Source: Aquarana catesbeiana (taxonomy: Eukaryota; Chordata; Amphibia; Anura; Ranidae). From it: 64,000 nucleotides of DNA. Location of the stretch: assembly GCF_042186555.1 (NCBI RefSeq), contig NC_133334.1, positions 209,760,832 through 209,824,831 on the forward strand, read 5' to 3'. A program made the translations under genes and the position numbers. Below are positions 1-12,682 of the stretch, in pieces. The notes under the pieces were generated by a model that saw nothing but the letters and a program-made list of their open reading frames with translations, did no database searches and was not told the origin of the DNA. Each line of letters begins with the position of its first letter. Within the stretch, counting starts at the first letter, position 1.

Positions 1-3000
1 TTTACTATGCTAAATTGTCCAGCCTTTCAGTTAAATAGTTTAGTACCAGCATATTTCCATGATTTCAGTGATGAGTTATGAAACCATTAATTTACTGTAA
101 AAAGGTTTTATTCATATAAAAATAAGTTGCTAAATTGCATTTACTTCCAGTTTTGACCATGTAACAGTAACTATTATTGAAAATTTACAAGACAAATATA
201 AGCAATTTCAGAAATATTAGATATCTCATCTCCAAGCCAACTGCCATCCCATTTCAAAGCACAGATTTATATTTAGAACTAAACAGCAAAATGTGCTAAA
301 AACTGATCCTATATATGGATCAAACAGGTCTTCTGAAAAAAAAAAAAAAAAAAAAAGTGTAAGATCTTTTGAACCCGAGATATAAAAGATGCCATGAAAT
401 TACCTCAATATGACACTACGTATGCTAGGTTTGTTTCAAAAGGTTTGGTTCCTGCCTGTGTCCATATGTTTAAAAATAAATAAATACTACTTAAATAAAT
501 AAAATAGCATTTTGTGCCATATTGCCAACTTCAAACTACAATCTCCACATTTTATTTCATGCTGTGAACTCACTGGGGTTGATTTACTAACACTGGAGAG
601 TGCAAAATATGGTGTAGCTCTGTATGGTAGCCAATCAGCGTCTAACTTCAGCTTGTTCAATTAAGCTTTTTCAATAAAACCTGGAAGCCAATTGGTTTCA
701 TTGCAGAGTTGCACCAGATTTTGCACCCTTAGTAAATCAACCCTACTGTTTACCTGCAGCTACATAATGGATGTAACAGAATATTTTTAATGTCAATATG
801 AACAAAAAAATATTCAATGCCGTATGTGTATTTAAAAACACGCAGGAAGAAGAAATTAATACTGTTATTACAGACAAGAATATGCCCACAACTTCAATGC
901 ATGTGCATATTCTATGCATGTTTTTGCTTTGCTGCAACATGCATCATTTCGGCAGACCTATTTGAATGTTGACTTATGCAGAATTAAAAAAAAAAAAAAA
1001 AAAAAAAAAGCTGCAGCTTCTTTGTCCTTTCATAGCTTGAGGGGGGGGGGGGGGCATATTGTGGCTGAGTTGTATTGCATACATAGCAGCAGAGAAAAGT
1101 GGGGTCATTGACCCAACTGTACCTTTGACAGAGGTGTCTAAATTAAAAGAGTTACAGAAAATTAACTCAAGGCAAACAGATAAAAGGACAAGTAAACAAA
1201 AACAGGAGTAGCAGCCCTAATGAGGTCATTACTCCCCTTCAGTCAGCATATTCCTTAGGGTACTAACCCTCTCTCCTAGTTAGTCTGCTGTATAGGAGAT
1301 TACACTGAGCTAATAATGTAGATTCAGGTATTTACATTAGCTGTTTAGAAATACATTTTTGGATTTTGATTAATGAATAAACTGCATAAAATACCGTTTT
1401 GTTAGAACTGCATGGAGAACAGCTTTAAAGATAGGCATTTGCCCACAGTAAAGAATTTTGTTTTCCAGTGGTAAAATGCAGCGCAACTAAAAAACGACTA
1501 AAAAATAAAAATAAATAATGAATGAATCACTTTTCCTGTATTAACAAAAGATTATAACTGGCCAAAATAGGCAGAACTTTTATTATTAAAGGATCTGTGG
1601 TTAACATTCTTTTTTATATATAGCCATTTTATATTCTACTCTAATGATTGACGATTTATTTTAAATCTTTAATACTAGAGAACGATAACAATAAGGAGCA
1701 CATGCCTGGCAGGCCATTAGAAGATTCCACTGGATTAGCCAAGGTGTAAGACCACCGCAGGCCAAACTGTATTCTGTTTTGTCTAGAAAGCCTATCATTA
1801 GAAAACCATGAAGACTACCATTACTATCCTTTTTACAAACTTTCTAGTTACTAGACTTCTGAATCTGCAGGCATGCATACCCTTCTCTGATTCAGCTATT
1901 CAGAAATAACTGAAGCCAGCGGGTCTCTTATGATGTGCTACCTTTAATGTTAAAAGATTTCTATGAAGGTTAGCTTGTACTTTTCAACTGAATTCTTACA
2001 GCCTCTAGCACTCTCGTAGAGTACAGTATGGGTCTGCAGAAATTGACCTGTACAAATCTAACTTACACTACCAGATTACTGAAAGTGACTAGAAATATCA
2101 TTACCTATGCAAACCAAATGTTTACAGTGTGGGCTGATCCAACATCTTACTAGATAGACCTAGGAGAATGGAATGTGAATATGCCATTAGAATAGACCAA
2201 ATACCGAAATGCACTGTAGCAAAAAATAAATAAAAATCTTCCCTATGAATATTATACAAATAAAAAAAAAGTAACAAAACAATTCCTCTCTACATATACC
2301 TGTATATCCAATGCATCTGTGTATATTGTTCAGCCAAAAAAAAGTGTTATATCTGATGGCCGCACATGTATCATTCAATATAAAATTGCGAACAATAAAA
2401 CCTCCATTTGTTTAAGTTAGCGAGCTTTTAAATGAACTCGACTGCAGAACTGGGTTATATTGTTCAATATGTTGTGATTATTCATACTTTGATCAATCAC
2501 AAATCGTTACGTGTATGGCCACATTATCAGTTCCCTTTAAAATCATAAAAAAGATTTTTGGAAAAAGTCAGTCAGGAGCAACTAGTTTTGTCACAACAAA
2601 AACATTGTTAAGAAGCCAAAATAAAATAAATATGGTTTTATGGGAATACGCTTTGCCTGAAGAAAATCAACACGACAGGGAATTTCAGTCAATATAGACA
2701 TCTGTGTGGGAAACATTTGTTTAGATGCCTGGAAGGAAGTGTGCCCACCCTCCAAGCTCCCCATGTTAAAAAAAAGATAGGATTAGAGTGCCTGACTAAT
2801 AAAAGAGAACAATTTTTGTTATCGTCAGGTCCCAATAGACCACACTTAAGTTTTAAGGTAAAATCTGGAACCAAAAAAAAATTCCAAAAGAACCAGAGAA
2901 CAGGAGGGGGGGGGGGAGGGAGGGGATGTGTTTTATTTATCTCCTTTTAATTTGAATGCCTAGTCACATAACATTATGGTATTTATCTAAGTGCTAACAT

Positions 3001-3937
3001 ACAATAAAGGACAATTAGCATAGTTAAAGTGTATTTCCAACCATTTTTGTTTGTTTTGGAGAGTGTGGGAAATAGTTATAGGCTGTCAAATGTACTTTTA
3101 TTTTTTTCTGTGTATTGTCTTCATTGCATATATTTTATCTCACTCCCTGTGCTAGCGAGGGGGAAACTTATAAATGGTGACACCCATTGCAATCAAGATA
3201 CTAAACATTTCCCACATAACTAAAAGAATGTGATCTGTTTAAAAAAACTAAAAGAAGGTGGATTAGATTGCTGTATATACCCCTATTAAAAAAGGGATTT
3301 CCTCTTGCTTCCTTTTCTAGTGAGGACACAGACAGCAATATATTCTGGCTTTTCTATCCAAAATTGGCTAATTTTACTTTATTATCAACCATCTACATAG
3401 TGTTCCAGCCTAGGCCTGCCTCTCTGGGATAGTCTTGATTTAGAGTGGGAGTGGGGGGGGGTGTGTTTATACCGAACAAAGCTAAAATACAGCCACTTAC
3501 AACTCACTATATTTTCTGCCATTTTTGCACGTAAAAGCAAATCTATTGTACTGTATGGGCAATATCACGTGTAAACATATGTGCCAATATGGTATGCCAT
3601 ATTTGATAAATGTAGTTCCTATATACATAGGTCCTATTTGTAAAAGGATCCTTAGTTGAAATACTTAAGTCCTAAATATGATACAGGCCGTTCTATGCTA
3701 TACAGTACATGTATAAAAACAATGCATTTTTTACAGTTAAATTACAAGCATATAAAAAGCAAAAATAAAAAATGCAGCTTAACCAAATAAAATATGTGAA
3801 TATCATCAATAGTTGTTTCAGCTGGTGGCTCTTGACTGTATGAAGTAGAAGAGGCGGAATAGAAACCAAGCAGAATACTCTGGATAATAGGAGTGCAGAC
3901 TGGTAAGCACAGGCCACAGCATCAGATCATCACCCTT
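1..3937. other. Probable slc29a2 3'UTR and downstream sequence, no other gene seen
   Basis: This AT-rich, mostly non-repetitive stretch follows the stop codon on the minus strand. Several minus-strand AATAAA-type signals occur, so the end of the transcript cannot be fixed. No conserved exon was recognised on either strand. It holds poly-A runs, a poly-G run near 1040-1055 and one small MITE. Confidence 0.5.
576..743. mobile_element. 168-bp MITE with perfect 15-bp inverted ends
   Basis: The ends GGGTTGATTTACTAA (576-590) and its reverse complement (729-743) match perfectly. ACTG flanks both sides closely (572-575 and 745-748), a possible target duplication. There is no coding capacity. A fragment of the same end is seen near 18128. 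Confidence 0.75.
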
Positions 3938-4049
3938 TTATAAAAGTTCTTTGAAGCCAAAGGATAAACCTGCTCCAAGTGAAAGTCCCAAAGCAAGGAA
4001 GAATGTCATGAGAGCACCCGTGGTCTCGCTTTCATGTGGCAATACTTTC
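3938..4049 (-). CDS. slc29a2: slc29a2 last coding exon (residues 417-453, TM11, stop)
   Basis: The acceptor is TGTTCCAG. The exon encodes KVLPHESETTGALMTFFLAL, then GLSLGAGLSFGFKELL and TAA at 3938-3940. LPHE and ALMTFFLALGLS are ENT2-type. The 3'UTR runs towards lower coordinates. Confidence 0.93.
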
Positions 4050-7000
4050 CTGGAACAGAAAAAAAAAAAAAAGTTACAGGTTAGGTCAATTTAATTAGGA
4101 AAACTGAGCTACATCTATATAGTTTAACAGGGTTAGAGAGAAATTCAGCAATAGAATATTAAAAAGACTAAAAAAAAAAAAAAAAAAACACAGCTAATGC
4201 TTTAACGTCTCTAATAGGCCTCATTCAAGTAAAGCATATGCCCATGCAAGGCAGGGCTTACCTGCACAGGATTGCACAGGTGTTCCATGCAGGCAGCTCC
4301 TACAATGTCAATTGGGACAGCAGCTGCTCTCAATTTGTGGGTGTCCCAGAACACACACTGTGGCTGGGTTCACACTGGTACGACAAACGCTCCAACTTTG
4401 GGAGCTCATGTCGCATTACGTGTGCAAGTCAATGTTTCCCTATGAGAGCCGTCTTAACTGGTCTGACACAAGTCGGTCCGACTTTGAAAAAGCTCCCTGC
4501 ACTACTTTGGTCCGACTTTGATCCTACTTCAGCCCATTGAATATCACTGAAGTCGGAACGCCGTCTTAACTGATCTGACTTTGGCATGTGACTTGTGCTC
4601 TGGAGATCTTGAAGGGGAACCCCACGCCAAACACAAACACACGACATGGGGTTCCCCCTCCAAGAGCATACCAGACCCTTTGGCCTGGCATAGATTTAAA
4701 GGGGAACCCCCATGCCGAAAAAACGGCGTGGGGTCCCCCCAAAATCCATGTTAGACCCTTATCCGAGCACTTTTCTGAGCATGCAGCCCAGCAGGTCAGG
4801 AAAAGTGGTGGGGACAAGCGAGCATCCCCCCTCCTGAACTATACCAGGTTACATGCCCTCAACATGGGTGGGGGGTTGTGTTTTGGGGAGCCTTTTCCCC
4901 ATGTTTATGAGGACAAAGGCCTCTTTCCGACAACTCTGGCCGTTGGTTGTCGGGGTCTGCAGTGGGTTGGGGGGGGGTTGCTTATTGGAATCTGGAAGCC
5001 CCTTTAACCACTTAAGCCCCGGACCATTTGGCTGCCCAAAGACCAGAGCACTTTTTGCGATTCAGCACTGCGACGCTTTAACTGACAATTGCGTGGTTGT
5101 GCGACGTGTTTTCCAAACAAATTTGAAGTCCTTTTTTTCCTCATAGAGCTTTTTGGTGGTATTTGATCGCCTCTGTGTTTTTTATTTTTTGCGCTGTGTG
5201 ACGGGGCTGTGTGTGACACGACACTGATCACCGCTCCCGATTACAGGGAGCGGTGATCAGTGTCACTAGGCAGAACGAGAAAATGCTTGTTTACATCAGA
5301 ATTTCCCGGTTCTTCCTCTCCATGAGACGATTGCGTGACCCACGATCACACTCACGGAGCTCGTGGCAGGTGCACGCGCACGCAAACCGCCTCTTATGCC
5401 TGTACGTGCCCTTCTGCCGATGTATATTGGCGTGAGCCGGTCAGCAAGCGGTTAACAAGGGGGCGGGGCCACCAGATCCCAGCCCGCCACCCTATGTGAA
5501 TAAGTGTGGGGTACCCATTCACCAAAAAAAAAGTCAAAAATAAAAAACAAACACAGTACACAGGTTTTTAGCCCTCTCCGGTTCTTCTCCCTCTGTCCGC
5601 TATCTTCTGCCTCTGCCGGGTCTCCTCTCTGCGCTGTCTTCTCCCTTTGTTATTCCTCCGATGTTGACTCGACGCTCGCTCCAGCTCTAATACTGGGTCT
5701 GCGGTATGCCACTACTTATACTGGCATGGGGCGGGGCCTTCTGGTGACATCACATGGATGCCCCACCCTCTTGTGATGTCACCGGCCAGGGCATGATGAG
5801 GCGGTGATGTCACAAGGGAGCGGGCCTCCAGATGACATCACCCTATGACCCTGCCCCGTGCCAATATAAGTAGTGGCACGCCGCAGACCCAGCATTAGAG
5901 CGGGAGAGCGTCATGTCAACATCGGAGGTAGAACAGAGGGAGAGGAGACCTGGAAGAGGCAGAAGATAGCAGACTGAAGAACCGAAGAGGGCTAGAAAAC
6001 ATCAGCAGAGAACGGAGGAGAACCAGCAGAGAACGGAGGAGAACCGGCAGAAGAACCGGAGAGGGGAGAAGAACCAGCAGAGAGAGAGAGAAGACATCGC
6101 CGGAGCTGCCTTAATACTTTAAAAACCTGTGTGCCGTGTTTTATTTTTTTACACATTAACTTTTTGGTGAACGTGTAGGGCTACAATTTCCCCTATACTC
6201 ATTCACATAGGGTGGGGGGGGGGGGGGGCGGAATCTGGGGGCCCCCTTGTTAAAGGCGCTTCTAGATTCCGATAAGCCCCCCTGCAGACCGACAACCAAC
6301 GGCCAGAGTTGTCCGGAAAAGGCCCTTGTCCTCATCAACATGGTGGCAAGGCCTTCTATGGTTCAGGAGGGGGGGGGGGCTCGCTCGTCCCCATCCACTT
6401 TCCTGACCTGCTGGGCTGCATGCTCAGAAAAGGGTTTGGTATGGATTTTGGGGGGGGGGGGGGGGGTTTGCCCATGCTGTTTTTTTTTTTATGGCGTGGG
6501 TGTTCCCCTTAGAAATCAATATCAGACCGAAGTGCTTGATATGGTCTTGGAGGGGGAACCCCATGCCGTTTGTTTTTAAACTTGGCATGGAGTTTCCCCC
6601 TAAAGATTCATACCAGACACAAAGTGCCTGGCATTGTCAGGATCAAAGTCGGATCCCCGTTCATTGAAGTCGGATGATGTCGGACTTCAAGTCACAGGGC
6701 AAAGTCAGATCCAGTCGTACGACTATCGTTTCATACCAGTGTGAACACGGCCTGTGTGAGTTCAGGGCTGTGCACCCACACGGATGTCAAACTGGGAGCA
6801 GTAGCTGTGTCTGTTCAACTGCTGTATCCCAACTGACATCAATAAGACTCCCTCTACAGGGAAACGCGGACACCCCTATGCTGGTAAACACGACCCTGCA
6901 TGGGTGTATGCTTTAGTACGTCCTGTGTGAGGGAGAAAAAAAAAAAAAAAAAACTATTATAGAAAACACTTTACTTACTTGGGAGCCAAGCACATGGGTA

Positions 7001-10000
7001 GGGATACAAAGTATCCATTGCTGATAGAAAAGAGGATCATGAAGATGATAAACCAAGCATCATTGTAGAAGAAGGTAGTAAGATACTGACGATCACCAAT
7101 GTTACAGAACATGAAAAGAGGTACAAAGATAAAGCGGCTGGCAGCCAGCAGAGGTGTGTACATGCAGTCAGGACCAGGCTATGGACAAAACACAATGTCA
7201 TCAACAAGATGCTGATGGTTACAGAGATAGTGAAAGCAACAGATTAATAGAAATTACTTATTAAACAAAGCAGTAAACATGGGACCCTGAACCTCCTGCT
7301 CTGTGATGGTAAGTCAGCAAGCCCGGATCACAGAGTGCCAACCCACCATCCCAGAGCATTAGTGTAGATCTGTGGATGGAACCAGCACTGGAGAAAGCAA
7401 GTGGCTGTAGAGGGAACAGGAGCCACATAAGCCAAAGCTCCCTTCTATAGTGCCAGCTCCTATGCCAGGCGGCGTGATACCAAATCCACCTATTACAGCA
7501 ACATTTCCTAAAGCTAGAGATGCCTGCAGAAAGTGCAGGATAGAAAAGGCCAGTTTATGAATATCACAGTAGCAATAGGCATACAGTTGTGCTCATAAGT
7601 TTACATACCCTGGCAGAATTTATGATTCCTTGGCCATTTTTCAGAGAATATGAATGATAACACAAACTTTTTTCACACATGGTTAGTGTTTGGCTGAAGC
7701 CATTTATTATCAACTGTGTTTACTCTTTAAATCATAATCACAACAGAAACTACTCAAATGACCCTGATCAAAAGTTTACATACCCCAGTTCTTAATACCA
7801 TGTATTACCCCCTTTAACATCAATGACAGCTTGAAGTCTTTTTGTGGATAAGGCTCTTTATCTTCTCAGATGGTAAAGCTGCCCATTTCTCTTGGCAAAA
7901 AGCCTCCAGGTCCTGTAAATTCTTAGGCTGTCTTCCATGAACTGCACGTTTGAGATCTCCCCAGAGTGGCTCAATGATATTGAGGTCAGGAGACAGATGG
8001 CCACTCCAGAACCTTCACTTTATTCTGCTGTAGCCAATGACAGGTCAACTTGGCCTTGTGTTTTGGATCATTGTCATGTTGGAATGACAAGTATATCCCA
8101 TGTGCAGCTTCCTGGATGATGAATGCAAATGTTCCTTCAGTATTTTTTGATAACATACTGCATTCATCTTGCCATCAATTTTGACCAAATTTCCTGTACC
8201 TTTTTAGCTCACACATCCACAAAACATCAGCGATCCACCTCCGTGTTTCACAGTAGGAATGGTGTACCTTTCGTCATAGGCCTTGTTGACTCCTCTCCAA
8301 ATGTAGCATTCATGGTTGCAACTAAAAAGCTCAATTTTGGTCTCATCGCTCCAAATGACTTTGTGCCAGAAGGTTTGAGGCATGTCTCTGTGCTGTTTGG
8401 CATATTATAAGCGGGATACTTTGTGGCATTTGCATAGTAATGGCTTTCTTCTGAGGACTCGACCATGCAGCCCATCTTTCTTCAAGTGCCTCCTTGTTGT
8501 GCATCTTGAAACAGCCACACCACATGTTTTCAGAGAGTTCTGTATTTCACCTGAAGTTATTTGTGGGTTTTTCTTTGCATTCCAAACTATTTTTCTGGCA
8601 GTTGTGGCTGAAATTTTAGTTGGTCTACCTGATCGGGGTTTGGTTTCAAAAGAACCCCTCATTTTCCACTTCTTGATTAGAGTTTGAACACTGCTGATTG
8701 GTATTCTCAGTTCCTTGGATCTCTTTTTATATCCCTTTCCTGTTTTACACAGTTCAACTACCTTTTCCTGCAGATCCTTTGACAATCTTTCCCCATGACT
8801 CAGAATCCAGAAACGTCAGTGCAGCACTGGATGAAAGATGCAAGGTTCTGTCAGGAGTCCAGAACTCATTGACCTTTTACACACACGCTAATTACAAGCA
8901 AACAGATCACAGGTGAGGATGGTTACCTTTAATAGCCATTCTAACCCCTTTGTGTCAACTTGTGCGCATGTTATCAGGCCAAAATCAGCAGGGTATATAA
9001 ACTTTTGATCAGGGTCATTTGGGTAGTTTGTTGTCATTATGATTTAAAAAGAGTAAACAGTTGATTGATAATAAATGGCTTCAGCCAAACACTAACCATG
9101 AGTGAAAGAAAAGTTTGTGTTATCATTCATATTCTCTAAAAAAATGGCCAAGAAATCATAAATTCTGCCAGGGTATGTAAACTTATGAGCGCAACTGTAT
9201 TCATCATCATATTTTTGGCAATGGGCATATATGAGCAATGGACAATGTTGCAATGGTTATTAAGGTGGCTTTCACACCGATTTGCAGGCGCACCTGTGAC
9301 TTTCCTGTGGGTTACCTGCACTGGGCCATAGACAAATTAGATTCTGAAAGCACACCGAATCTGCAGGAAGAAGGATATAATAGAAAGCCTATGGCAAAGC
9401 GTAGCTAACCTGCAGGTGCATTGTGCCGCACCCAGGTAAACTGCAGCACAATAGTGTGAAAGCAGCCATAGGCCCCTTTCACACGATTAGTCTGATCAGT
9501 CCAATTGGACCCTCCCTTCACCTTTATGGAGCAGCAAATGTAATTTGAATTGTATCCGTTTACACCCACCTACCAACAATATAATTCTCTCTCACCCCCC
9601 CCCAAAAAAAAAAAAAAAAAAAAAAAAAAGGAAGGGTATCCATTCCCCTCCGTCTGGGCAGATCGGATCGGAGGGCCCATAGAGCAGAGCGGGCTGTGTT
9701 TGTCTACTCTGCATATGCAGAGCAGATCGGTCATCCGCCTGCTCCGTGGAGCGAGCAGATTCTGCCCTGTGTGAAAGGGGGCTCAGGACAGCAACGGCCT
9801 GTTTAAATTTGAGGGGGGCAGTAAAACCCATAGTTGAGACGTGTTTTCATCACCCCAACCACTGGTGTAGTGTCAGGGGCCCATGCGGCTTCCCTGTAGC
9901 ATTCTGTTTTATACTTGGACAGGGAGGGAAGCATATACAGGAACCAATCCTCTCCATTTTCCTCCTGCAACTGCTGAAAGCTGGCTTCTCCTCCTCTCCC

Positions 10001-12651
10001 TCTCACCAGCATTCAATGGCTGCAGGAGGAAAATCTTCATTACGCAATTCACAAACAATGAAAAATTTTGAACCATTTAAATTTCACTATGTTCCACGTC
10101 TGTTTATCAAATCACTTAAATGGCCCTCGCTCTTCAAAAGGTTGAGCACCCCTGCCCTACAATAACAGTTCATTTGATGAAATTCTCTGAAAGCCCAAGA
10201 TTTGGTTGACATGATCAGCCTCATACAATAAAGTTATTGTTCAGTGCTGGTTCTTGCACGTGGCAACCATTCATCATTCATGCTACTTGAGTCAGATCAC
10301 TACAAGGTGGATTCTGATTCCTAAGGATTACTATATTTTAAAGAGGCAGTCGCCTTGTCTAGTTAAAGTCAGATCCATAAAGAATTACACCCAACTAGTT
10401 GCTATGGATTTCTCCCACCTTCTTTTAATTATTAACCACTTGCCGACCAGCCGCCGCAGTTTCACTGCGGCAGGTTGGCTTGGCAAATCAACGTTACCTT
10501 ACGTCGCTTCCCATTGTGGCCGCTAGGGGGCACGCTCGCCACCGCCGATGCGAGTGCCCGGCGGGCGTAATGACTGCCAGGTACTCGTGATCGGTAGTGA
10601 CAGAGTGAGAACCAGGATCTGAGGGTGTAAACACACAAATCCTGGTTCTTTCAGGGGAGAAGAGGCTGATGTGTGTTCATACAAAGTATGAACAGCTGTC
10701 AACTCCCCTCCCCCCCCTTCAGTTAGAACAGTTAACCCCTTCCCTGCCAGTGACATTTATACAGTAATCAGTGCATTTTTATAGCACTGATCGCTGTGTA
10801 ATTGTCAATGGCCCCAAAAATGTGTCAAGTGTCCAATTTGTCCGCCGCAATATCGCAGTACCGAGGAGCAAAAAAAAAAAGAAAAAAAAAAAAAAAAAAT
10901 CAAAAATCGCAGATATTGCTAGTTACTATACGTTTATTGTGATTTCTTAAGCTAAGAATACATGTCAGCCTAAACTGAGGAAAAAATAAATTGTTTTTTT
11001 AAAAAAAATGTGGGATATTTATTATAGCAAAAAGTAAAAGAGTGTTTTTTTCAAAATTGTCGCCATTTTGTTTATAGCGCAAAAAATAAAAACCGCAGAG
11101 GTGATCAAATACCACCAAATGAAAGCTCTATTTGTGTTAAATAAAGGACGTCAATTTTGTTTGGGTACAACGTCGCACATCCGCGTAATGGTCAGTTAAA
11201 GCGACGCAGTGCCGTATTGCAAAAAATGGCCTGGTCGTTAAGCAGCCAAATCTTCCGAGGCTGAAGTGAAGTATGCAAATGCATACAACGTAGGTGGTAA
11301 GAACTTACCCACAGAGTTTTAGAAGTAAGGCTACGCCCAATCCAGTCCATCACATTAAAAATCAAGAAGCAGCAAACAGGATTAAAAAATTTGTCTAAAA
11401 GAGGAAAACATGAACAAAAGCACAGATATTACAAAGTTGTACTACAATAGTAAAATCAATTCTGTTCTTATACTTTTTCTCTAACAAGTAGAAACTCACT
11501 CCAGCTAGCATTATCTTGTATATGCGTGCCAACTTTTGCAGTGATTGCTGGAAACACTGATAACGTTACTCCAAACGTAATTACTATTGTCACAGCCATC
11601 ACCCAGATCTATAGAAGGAAGGGAAAAAAGAAAAAAAAGACCAAACTATTACAGATTTACCAGAAAAGTACATTTTCACCTATGATTCAGCTGAATTTAA
11701 GCCCTTCACCCGAGCGTACACAGATAAGCGGCCTTGGCTTTCGGGGGTTATACTGGGATGATGCCCGCAGCTGCAGGCATCATCCTAGTACTGTTTTTTA
11801 GAGCGGGCGGTCAGCTTTCCAGGGATAACAACCGATGTGGCTAAAAGCCGCTCGGTTGTTATCCCGGGGGAGCGGGAGGGGACACCCCCCCCCCTCCTGC
11901 CGCTCTTACCGGGCCTCCTGTCCCACCAGGAGATCTGATCCGCCACCTATGGCGGCTAGAGACAGACAGTCTTCTCTCTGTAAACACGGAAGTGACGTCA
12001 CAACGTCACTTCCTGTTCACTCGGCTGCCAATGGCGCTGGTTTTTAAAAAATATAGTTTTCAGAATCGCCGTTTTCTGTGATCTGAATACTTTTAAGTGC
12101 AAAAGGAGGGATCTGGGGTCTAAAAGACCCCAAATCCCTCCATAAAGAGTACCTGTACACCACCTATTACTGTCACAAGGGATGTTTACATCCCTTGTGA
12201 CAGCAATAAAAGTGATCGGCGGTCGGCTCTTTAGGGATTACAACCAATGCGGCTAAAAGCCTCTCGGCTGTTATCCTAAAGGAGTGGACGTCCCCCCCTC
12301 CCGCTGCTCTTCCCGGGCCTCCCGTCCCACCGGGAGATCCGATCCGGCACTTCCGCTGGCTAGAGTGAAACTTGAACAAAGCCGGAAACAGCTTTGTTCC
12401 AGTCTCCTATGTATAAACACGGAAGCAACGTCACTTCTGGTTTACTCAGCTGCCAGTGGCGCCAATTAAAAAAAAAAAATACAGTATTCAGAATCGCTGT
12501 TTTTGGCGATCTGAATACTTTGAAGTGCAAAGGAGAGATTTGGGGTCTTTTAGACCCCCGATCCCTCCATAAAGAGTACCTGTCACCACCTATTACTGTC
12601 ACAAGGGATGTTTACATTCCTTGTGACAGCAATAAAAGTGATCAGTAATGT

Positions 12652-12682
<31 letters not shown>

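Noticed and set aside
2515..2950. Small frames of 60-77 codons in the downstream region
   Set aside because: No conserved motif, AT-rich composition like the surroundings, and they probably lie in the 3'UTR or beyond.
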